Assembly (NCBI GenBank): GCA_016929985.1
Contig: JAFGIH010000689.1
Coordinates: forward strand, 1-11,823
Length of the DNA: 11,823 nt
Direction of reading: 5' to 3'
From: Thermoleophilia bacterium
GTDB lineage: Bacteria > Actinomycetota > Thermoleophilia > RBG-16-64-13
The notes under the pieces are model-generated. The model was given only the letters and a program-made list of their open reading frames with translations. It did not search any database and was not told the DNA's origin. Within the stretch, counting starts at the first letter, position 1. Every line of letters begins with the position of its first letter. The translations under genes were made by a program, and so were the position numbers. Positions 7,688-11,823 of this stretch are shown in pieces.

Positions 7688-7712
7688 GACGGCTTCCACC
7701 GTCTGATACGCT
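7688..7712 (+). promoter_or_regulatory. -10 element before the 38-codon ORF
   Basis: GATACGCT (7705-7712) contains TACGCT (7707-7712), a TANNNT -10 box ending 7 nt before the ATG at 7720. The same GATACGCT occurs before carB (10793-10800). No -35 is recognised. A small hairpin GACGG/CCGTC (7688-7692 and 7699-7703) just upstream may end the ABC transcript or bind a regulator; it has no U-tract. Confidence 0.4.
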
Positions 7713-7719
7713 TCAGCGC

Positions 7720-7836
7720 ATGGACGGAAGATCAGCAGTCGTCTTGCCGGCGTCTGATGCAGACTACGAGTTCTCGTTCTTTGACGGGCCTGTCGAGTTG
7801 GCGCAGGCGCCGAATGGGTTGTCGCAATCGCTCTAG
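7720..7836 (+). CDS. Small ORF, 38 residues, possibly leaderless
   Basis: An unrecognised product that starts MDGRSAVVLP and ends NGLSQSL, with an acidic-aromatic middle (DADYEFSFFDGP). It has no signal peptide, helix or cysteine. The ATG lies 7 nt after a TACGCT -10 box and has no Shine-Dalgarno, so it would be read from a leaderless transcript. About 71% of third codon positions are G or C by my count, in keeping with coding sequence here. Its TAG stop (7834-7836) touches the GGGGGA ribosome binding site of the dehydrogenase (ATG 7848), so its translation could influence that gene. It may instead be just the transcribed leader of the dehydrogenase. Confidence 0.35.
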   Translation: MDGRSAVVLPASDADYEFSFFDGPVELAQAPNGLSQSL

Positions 7837-7847
7837 GGGGATTCTGC

Positions 7848-8630
7848 ATGGACATGCCGGATGGGATGCGTGCTGGGCCTTGTCGTCCAGTCGCCTTGGT
7901 GACCGGCGCGAGCCGCGCGATAGGCATCGGCGCCTCGATAGCGACGGGGCTTGCCGAGTCTGGGTGGGACGTGGGCACGACCTTCTGGCGCCCCTACGAT
8001 GCCTCGATGCCTTGGGCGAGCGACTTATCCGAGGTCGAAGCACTCCGCGCCAAGTTGGAGAGTCTCGGTGCACGTACCATGTCTGTGGAGGCCGACCTGT
8101 CGTTGACAGAGTCCGCCACGCGGGTCTTCGACATCGCGGAGAGAGACATGGGGCCGGTCACGGCTCTGGTGATGTCGCACTGTCACAGTGTCGATAGCGA
8201 CATCTTCACCACCGATGTGGAGAGCTTCGACCTGCACTTTGCCGTCAACGCGCGGGCGACGTGGCTCTTGGTGCGGGAGTTCGGCCGTAGGTTCCGCGGC
8301 GAACCGGGCGCCGGCCGGATCGTTTCCATCACCAGCGATCACACGGCCGGCAATCTTCCGTATGGCGCGAGTAAGGGCGCGATGGACCGCATCGTGCTGG
8401 CGGCGGCCTGGGAGTTCAGGGAGAAGGGCATCACCGCCAACGTCATCAATCCGGGGGCGACCGACACCGGGTGGATGTCGGACGACCTCATGGCCGAGGT
8501 CAGGCGCGTCACGCTGGCGGGCCGGGTGGGGATGCCTCAAGACTGCGCCAACCTGGTCAGTTTCTTGTGTTCTAAGGAGGGGGGATGGGTGAACGCCCAA
8601 TCGCTCTACAGCAACGGAGGGCTGGTGTGA
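7848..8630 (+). CDS. Short-chain dehydrogenase/reductase
   Basis: A 260-residue NAD(P)-dependent oxidoreductase of the classical SDR group. The nucleotide-binding motif is TGASRAIGIG (19-28), with Ala where Gly is common. The catalytic tetrad region is RIVSITSD (S160 or S163) followed by Y172GASK176. NPGATDTGWM (about 200-209) is the usual PG-x-T motif, and WVNAQSLYSNGG near the end matches the C-terminal G-x-x-x-x-x-DGG pattern. The Ser-to-Tyr gap is a few residues shorter than in most SDRs. R23 after the glycine motif hints at NADP, but this is weak. The substrate is unknown. GGGGGA (7836-7841), 6 nt before the ATG, decides the start. It is 4 bp from the DUF3788 gene, probably one transcript. 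Confidence 0.9.
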   Translation: MDMPDGMRAGPCRPVALVTGASRAIGIGASIATGLAESGWDVGTTFWRPYDASMPWASDLSEVEALRAKLESLGARTMSVEADLSLTESATRVFDIAERDMGPVTALVMSHCHSVDSDIFTTDVESFDLHFAVNARATWLLVREFGRRFRGEPGAGRIVSITSDHTAGNLPYGASKGAMDRIVLAAAWEFREKGITANVINPGATDTGWMSDDLMAEVRRVTLAGRVGMPQDCANLVSFLCSKEGGWVNAQSLYSNGGLV

Positions 8631-8634
8631 CGGC

Positions 8635-9081
8635 ATGAGCGAAGAGACCATCAGGATGACGGATCGCGACCATACTCCCAGTGATGCTGAGGTCGCGGAG
8701 TGGATGGGTGAGGAGGCCCACTACTATTGGCGCCAGGTCACAGAGTCGATCGAACGGCTGTACCCAGGGGTCTTCGTGCCGGAGTGGCTATACGGCGGAA
8801 AGAAGCACGGGTGGGCGCTCAGATACAAGAAGAGCAAGCCGCTCTGCACCCTCGTCCCCGAGAAGGGCCGCTGTGCCCTTCTCCTCGTCTTCGGGGCCGA
8901 GGAGCGGGCCAGGGTGGAAGCGGTCAGAAGCGAGCTGACTGCGGACACCCTTGCTGCGTATGACGCTGCCACGACCTATCACGACGGCAAATGGCTGCTG
9001 CTGACAGTCGATAGCGAAGAGACAGTGCAAGACGTGGCCCGTCTGTGGGCCACGAAACGAAGACCAAAGGGAGAGTTGTAG
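8635..9081 (+). CDS. DUF3788 family protein
   Basis: A 148-residue soluble protein of unknown function. The family pattern is visible: an N-terminal RMTDRDHTPSDAEV (7-20), YPGVFVPEWLYGGKKHGWAL (43-62), then RYKKSKPLCTLVPEKG (63-78), the beta strands ALLLVFG (81-87), and YHDGKWLLLTVDSEETVQDV (115-134) before a basic end. DUF3788 proteins are compact and often sit near regulators and small enzymes; no activity is established that I know of. The ATG at 8635 is 4 bp after the dehydrogenase stop without a well-placed Shine-Dalgarno; the ATG at 8656 is an alternative start. Co-transcription with the dehydrogenase is likely. Confidence 0.8.
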   Translation: MSEETIRMTDRDHTPSDAEVAEWMGEEAHYYWRQVTESIERLYPGVFVPEWLYGGKKHGWALRYKKSKPLCTLVPEKGRCALLLVFGAEERARVEAVRSELTADTLAAYDAATTYHDGKWLLLTVDSEETVQDVARLWATKRRPKGEL

Positions 9082-9101
9082 ACCCAAAGGGGGGAGTCAA
9101 C

Positions 9102-9194
9102 GTGAGTGATGGCGACTACGGGGCCGTCTGCGGGTATGTGGACGGAAGTCCTTTGGCCCAGGACGAACTCATCGAGCGTCTGGTCGGAGACTAG
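9102..9194 (+). CDS. Small ORF, 30 residues, strong ribosome binding site
   Basis: A GTG-started ORF between the DUF3788 gene and the 9258 gene. AGGGGGGAG (9088-9096) lies 5 nt before the GTG, one of the strongest ribosome binding sites in the window. The product starts MSDGDYGAVCGYVDGSPLAQ and ends in an acidic helix-like stretch (DELIERLVGD). About 70% of third positions are G or C by my count. It follows DUF3788 by 20 bp, so it may be the last cistron of that operon. No homologue is recognised; it could also be a truncated remnant. Confidence 0.45.
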   Translation: MSDGDYGAVCGYVDGSPLAQDELIERLVGD

Positions 9195-9235
9195 TAGAAT
9201 AGAGACCGACCCGGCCGGGTATCCGGCGGTATCCG
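9195..9235 (+). promoter_or_regulatory. Promoter and palindrome before the 9258 gene
   Basis: TAGAAT (9195-9200), directly after the small-ORF stop, is a likely -10 box; only a weak TCGAGC (9172-9177) stands at the -35 place. ACCCGGCCGGGT (9209-9220), a perfect 12-bp palindrome, falls at the expected transcription start. GGTATCCG repeats at 9218-9225 and 9228-9235, a 10-bp (one-turn) period. Operator function is inferred. Confidence 0.45.
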
Positions 9236-9257
9236 AGTTTGAGCGAGGGAGAACCCG

Positions 9258-9764
9258 ATGAGATCTGTGGACATCCTGGGGCTAGTGGCTGCTGATGGAC
9301 CGTACCCCGAACACGCCGAAGAGTTGATGGCTTACGGTCAGTTCGTCGGCTCGTGGGACGTCGATGCCATCTGGCACGATCGCGCTGATGGAGAGCGGCA
9401 TGCGAAGGGCGAATGGCATTTTGCCTGGGTCCTTGGCGGTCTGGGGGTCCAGGACGTGTTGTTCGCGGTCGGAGCTGCCCCGCACGACTATGGCATGAGC
9501 CTACGCTGCTACGACCCGGCCGCGGGTGTGTGGCATGTGGTCTGGATGCAGCCGCATGGGAGCGAGTTCGTCTCCATGACGGGCCGCAAGACGGGTGCGC
9601 GGATCGAGCAAGAGGTCATATCACTGGATCCTGGGCGCCGCGAACGTTGGGTCTTCACCGACGTGACCCCGAACACCTTCCGGTGGCTCGACGAGGTGTC
9701 GATGGACAATGGCGCGACTTGGTTCTTGCAGCATGAGATGCAGTGCACCCGGCAGACCGGATGA
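9258..9764 (+). CDS. DUF1579-like beta-barrel protein
   Basis: A 168-residue soluble protein. It follows the pattern of small lipocalin-like/DUF1579-type proteins: FVGSWDVDAIW (29-39), GEWHFAWVLGGLGVQDVLF (51-69), LRCYDPAAGVWHVVWMQP (alternating strands) and TPNTFRWLDEVSMDNGATW (about 136-154). Such proteins fold as a single antiparallel barrel that may hold a small hydrophobic ligand; none is known here. No signal peptide is seen, so it is probably cytosolic. GAGGGAGAA lies a suitable distance before the ATG. It has its own promoter and is 3 bp from the GAF gene, so both are probably one transcript. The exact family name is uncertain. Confidence 0.65.
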   Translation: MRSVDILGLVAADGPYPEHAEELMAYGQFVGSWDVDAIWHDRADGERHAKGEWHFAWVLGGLGVQDVLFAVGAAPHDYGMSLRCYDPAAGVWHVVWMQPHGSEFVSMTGRKTGARIEQEVISLDPGRRERWVFTDVTPNTFRWLDEVSMDNGATWFLQHEMQCTRQTG

Positions 9765-9767
9765 CTC

Positions 9768-10466
9768 ATGGCGACTGACATGCGTGTCAACGGCCGAGAG
9801 ATCCCTGCGCATATCGTGGAAGTCTGGCAGCATGTGGTCAACTCGATCTCGGAGCTACTGGCTCTGCCTAGCGTGATGATCAACCGACTCGATCCACCGG
9901 AGCTCGAAGTGTTCCGCTCCAATCTCGGTCCCGACAACCCGCTCCCCTCGGGCACCCGCATGGCGATGGCCGGTGTCTACTGTGAGATGGCGGCCCGGAA
10001 ACGTCAGAGGGTCCAGGTGGTAGACGCGAGGGAAGATCCCGAGTGGTGCGATTCACCCACGGCCAAGGCCGGCGTGTACGCCTACCTGGGCTTTCCCCTC
10101 GAATGGCCCGATGGCGAGGTGTTCGGGACGCTCTGCGCTGTCGACATGAAGGCAAACGAGTGGGGCGAGAAGTACGAGACGATGCTCCGCACGTGCAAGG
10201 AAACCATAGAGATGCATCTTGCCCTGGTGATGGCTCTCGACAGCCTGGACAGGAAGAACCGGGAACTGGAGCAGGCTCTCAGCGAGGTGAAGACCCTGCA
10301 AGGTCTCTTGCCGATCTGCGCGTCGTGCAAGAAGATTCGGGATGATGAAGGCTATTGGAACCAACTCGAGATCTACCTCAAGAAGCACGCCGGCGTGAAG
10401 TTCAGTCACAGCCTCTGCCCCGAGTGTGAGAAGCACCTCTACCCAGAGCTCGACGGCGTGGGCTAG
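9768..10466 (+). CDS. GAF domain protein with C-terminal four-cysteine module
   Basis: A 232-residue cytosolic sensor-like protein. Residues about 15-145 form a GAF domain, with GVYCEM, VVDAREDPEW and YLGFPLEWPDGEVFGTLCAVD as landmarks. A short coiled coil (about 150-180, SLDRKNRELEQALSEVKTLQ) links to a module with two CxxC pairs, C184-C187 and C217-C220, in LLPICASCKKIRDDEGYW and FSHSLCPECEKHLYPE. This module is known at the ends of many PAS, GAF and receiver proteins and looks like a zinc-binding or redox unit; its role is not established. There is no kinase, cyclase or DNA-binding domain, so output would be through a partner. No Shine-Dalgarno precedes the ATG at 9768; M5 (9780) is an alternative. 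Reinitiation from the gene 3 bp upstream is likely. Confidence 0.85.
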   Translation: MATDMRVNGREIPAHIVEVWQHVVNSISELLALPSVMINRLDPPELEVFRSNLGPDNPLPSGTRMAMAGVYCEMAARKRQRVQVVDAREDPEWCDSPTAKAGVYAYLGFPLEWPDGEVFGTLCAVDMKANEWGEKYETMLRTCKETIEMHLALVMALDSLDRKNRELEQALSEVKTLQGLLPICASCKKIRDDEGYWNQLEIYLKKHAGVKFSHSLCPECEKHLYPELDGVG

Positions 10467-10494
10467 TGCGCCGTCCGACACCGGAGCGAGTCGT

Positions 10495-10768
10495 TTGAAG
10501 ACTGGGAGCGATTGGGAGGCCGCAGACTATGCCGCCAACTCCTCGGCCCAGGCAGGCTGGGCGGAGCATGCAGCACGAGGGGGAGCAGGGTTTCGCGGGT
10601 TGGCTTCGCACCACCTGGTTCCCCTACATGGATCGAGTGCCCGAGGAACACCGCGAGGCCCTGGTGCAGGAACTGGTGGAGACGTATCTTGCCGCGCATC
10701 CGGTCGATGAAGCGGGGCGGACCCACGTCGGTATGGTGCGGCTGGAGGTCGAAGCCACCGTCATCTGA
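10495..10768 (+). pseudogene. SAM-dependent methyltransferase remnant with core deleted
   Basis: Two pieces of one methyltransferase lie in different frames. From TTG 10495 the first frame reads about 30 residues containing SDWEAADYAANSSAQAGWA, the N-terminal start of class I methyltransferases of the trans-aconitate methyltransferase-like group. From about 10571, one frame over, comes HEGEQGFAGWLRTTWFPYMD, then RVPEE, a YLAAHPVDEAGRTHVGM block and VRLEVEA: the C-terminal end of the same group, with a stop at 10766-10768. The intervening SAM-binding core (glycine motif, roughly 170 residues) is missing. GGAGCA is found at 10563-10568 and 10582-10587 near the joint. The product cannot bind SAM. 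A 79-residue frame (ATG 10529) could still make the C-terminal piece. Confidence 0.75.
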
Positions 10769-10777
10769 CCAGGCGCT

Positions 10778-10805
10778 TTGCACCCGGGCGCCGATACGCT
10801 ACGAT
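10778..10805 (+). promoter_or_regulatory. carB promoter
   Basis: TTGCAC (10778-10783) and TACGAT (10800-10805) are 16 bp apart. An overlapping TACGCT (10795-10800) is in the GATACGCT also seen before the 7720 ORF. Transcription would start at about 10811, just ahead of the regulatory hairpin. Confidence 0.5.
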
Positions 10806-10812
10806 TAGCCGA

Positions 10813-10844
10813 CCTTTAATCGAGCCCTGTGAGGCCGAAAGGAG
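10813..10844 (+). promoter_or_regulatory. PyrR binding-loop-like RNA element sequestering a Shine-Dalgarno
   Basis: AGCCCTGTGAGGCC (10823-10836) follows the PyrR binding-loop pattern (A-R-U-C-C-N-G-N-G-A-G-G-Y-U) with a CNGNGA hexaloop (10827-10832) and an upper stem GCC/GGC (10824-10826 with 10833-10835). The U-to-C change still pairs. A23 bulges, UCG (10820-10822) pairs with CGA (10836-10838), and CCUU (10813-10816) pairs with AAGG (10839-10842), part of the AAAGGAG ribosome binding site (10838-10844). PyrR bound to UMP would stabilise this fold and block ribosome entry. PyrR translational repression of this sort is known from Mycobacterium smegmatis. No U-tract terminator is seen, which favours translational over transcriptional control. 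Confidence 0.7.
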
Positions 10845-10853
10845 TAGCTAGGC

Positions 10854-10928
10854 ATGAGCATGCGCCCACGCGCCCGTCTGGGCTGCCACCGTCCGCGGAA
10901 TCCCCACCCCTCGCATCCGGTCGAATAA
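10854..10928 (+). CDS. 24-residue leader peptide ORF upstream of carB
   Basis: The ATG at 10854 is 9 nt after AAAGGAG (10838-10844). The ORF has 24 codons and stops with TAA 2 nt before the carB ATG. The peptide, beginning [16 protein letters not shown], has five Arg, six Pro and four His in 24 residues. carB has no Shine-Dalgarno, so the ribosome that ends here probably reinitiates on carB. The peptide itself may be only a coupling device, or its Arg codons may sense arginine, the other end product of carbamoyl phosphate. A GCCC-GTCT-GGGC hairpin lies inside it. An ATG at 10860 in the same frame is possible but badly spaced. Confidence 0.6.
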   Translation: MSMRPRARLGCHRPRNPHPSHPVE

Positions 10929-10930
10929 CC

Positions 10931-11823
10931 ATGCCCCGCCGGACCGACATCCACAAGATCATGCTGCTCGGCTCGGGCCCCATCGTCATCGGCCAGGCTT
11001 GCGAATTCGACTACTCCGGCACCCAGGCCTGCAAGGTGCTCATGGAGGAGGGCTACGAGGTCGTGTTGGTCAACTCCAACCCGGCCACCATCATGACCGA
11101 CCCCTCGTTCTCCCACCGCACCTACATCGAGCCTCTGGTGCCCGAAGTGGTGGCCAAGATCATCGAGGTGGAGCGGCCGGACGCCTTGCTGCCCACCCTG
11201 GGGGGCCAGACCGCGCTCAACCTGGCCGTCGCTCTGTCCGAGGACGGCACCCTCGAGAAGTACGGCGTCGAGCTGATCGGCGCCGATTACGCCGCCATAC
11301 GGCGCGCTGAAGCGCGCGACGAGTTCCGAGCCACCATGTCCTCCATCGGCCTCAGGGTTCCCGAGAGCGCGGTGGTGAATTCCGTGGAAGAAGCCCGGGC
11401 CGCCCTTGGTTCCGGCGACGGCGGGGGTGGCGGCGGCGGTGATGGGGGTGTTGGCAATGGTTTGCGGCTGCCTCTCATCATCCGGCCCAGCTTCACTTTG
11501 GGTGGGCACGGGGGAGGGGTGGCCGCCACCGACGCCGAGTTCGACGCCGCCGTGCAGGCGGGACTCGACGCCTCGCCGACACACCAGGTGCTGCTGGAGG
11601 AGAGCGTCATCGGCTGGAAGGAGTTCGAACTCGAGGTCATGCGTGATCTCAAGGACAACGTGGTGATCGTCTGCTCCATCGAGAACATCGACCCTATGGG
11701 TGTCCACACCGGCGACTCCATCACGGTCGCGCCGCAACAGACTCTCACCGATCCTCAGTACCAGCGCCTCCGGGACGCCTCCCTAGCCATCATCCGGGCC
11801 ATCGGCGTCGAGACCGGCGGGTC
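10931..11823 (+). CDS. carB: Carbamoyl-phosphate synthase large subunit, N-terminal part
   Basis: 297 codons are present and the frame runs off the right edge; the family length is about 1,070. The enzyme makes carbamoyl phosphate from bicarbonate, glutamine-derived ammonia and two ATP for pyrimidines and arginine, in a complex with CarA. The start [20 protein letters not shown] aligns with E. coli CarB from residue 1, followed by [10 protein letters not shown] (21-30) and [11 protein letters not shown] (48-58). R129 keeps its E. coli number, while RPSF (R185) and IGWKE (E231) are shifted by 16 from E. coli R169 and E215, owing to a Gly-rich insertion at about 161-177. carA is not upstream; a leader ORF is, and the ATG lacks a Shine-Dalgarno. 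The hairpin above suggests uridine-nucleotide control. Confidence 0.95.
   Translation, partial: MPRRTDIHKIMLLGSGPIVIGQACEFDYSGTQACKVLMEEGYEVVLVNSNPATIMTDPSFSHRTYIEPLVPEVVAKIIEVERPDALLPTLGGQTALNLAVALSEDGTLEKYGVELIGADYAAIRRAEARDEFRATMSSIGLRVPESAVVNSVEEARAALGSGDGGGGGGGDGGVGNGLRLPLIIRPSFTLGGHGGGVAATDAEFDAAVQAGLDASPTHQVLLEESVIGWKEFELEVMRDLKDNVVIVCSIENIDPMGVHTGDSITVAPQQTLTDPQYQRLRDASLAIIRAIGVETGG
11411..11461 (+). repeat. GGN-rich low-complexity tract inside carB
   Basis: A G-rich run (GGC, GGG and GGT codons) encodes a flexible stretch with seven consecutive Gly (164-170) then DGGVGNG. It lies between the EEARAALG helix and LPLIIRPSF of the first ATP-grasp domain, where E. coli has a short loop. 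The tract could have grown by replication slippage. Confidence 0.75.

Noticed and set aside
7193..7978. 261-codon minus-strand frame across the permease end and the gap before the dehydrogenase
   Set aside because: It covers the gap but has low-complexity Arg/His/Gln composition, no motif and no convincing start signal.
10800..10930. Intrinsic-terminator attenuator upstream of carB
   Set aside because: The hairpins there are not followed by a U-tract, so translational control is the better reading.
10805..11737. Long open frame on the minus strand opposite carB
   Set aside because: It mirrors the GC-rich codon use of carB, has no recognisable motif, and carB on the + strand is certain.
1..11823. 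CRISPR array, tRNA, rRNA, insertion sequence or integrase
   Set aside because: No regularly spaced repeats, tRNA-like cloverleaf, transposase motif or terminal inverted repeats were seen.

Overview
The window is a GC-rich (visibly above 60%), densely packed bacterial segment. Every recognisable gene except the first partial one lies on the + strand. Start-stop overlaps (GTGA, ATGA), several starts without a Shine-Dalgarno sequence just after a TANNNT -10 element, a mycobacterial-type RpiB (Glu in place of the E. coli Cys) and a PyrR-like RNA element over a ribosome binding site all suggest an actinobacterium, perhaps an environmental or anaerobic lineage. This is inference; no rRNA or tRNA is present to settle it.

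Layout. Positions 1-101 (minus) hold the N-terminus of a UMF1-type MFS transporter, divergent from a coupled three-gene run: a DUF6141-like two-helix membrane protein (118-807), carbamate kinase arcC (804-1751) and an M48 Ste24-type membrane zinc protease (1748-3028). Next come two single genes with their own promoters: a formyltransferase-fold protein like the hydrolase domain of 10-formyltetrahydrofolate dehydrogenase (3076-3987), and rpiB (4183-4668). A TetR-regulated exporter cassette follows: regulator (4766-5506), DrrA-like ABC ATPase (5475-6491) and ABC-2 permease (6488-7669), all translationally coupled. A 16-bp perfect palindrome lies over the TetR start codon.

From 7670 to 10770 the content is accessory: a 38-codon small ORF, a short-chain dehydrogenase (7848-8630), a DUF3788 protein (8635-9081), a 30-codon small ORF, a DUF1579-like beta-barrel protein (9258-9764), a GAF protein ending in a four-cysteine module (9768-10466) and the remains of a SAM methyltransferase whose catalytic core is deleted (10495-10768).

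The window ends with carB (10931 to the edge), the large subunit of carbamoyl-phosphate synthase. Its leader is the most interesting part. A promoter precedes an RNA hairpin that matches the PyrR binding-loop pattern and that pairs with the Shine-Dalgarno of a 24-codon Arg/Pro/His-rich leader ORF. That ORF stops 2 nt before the carB start, and carB has no Shine-Dalgarno of its own. The arrangement predicts pyrimidine-dependent translational repression of the leader peptide, passed on to carB by reinitiation. carA is not adjacent. The carB product also carries a 16-residue glycine-rich insertion in its first ATP-grasp domain.
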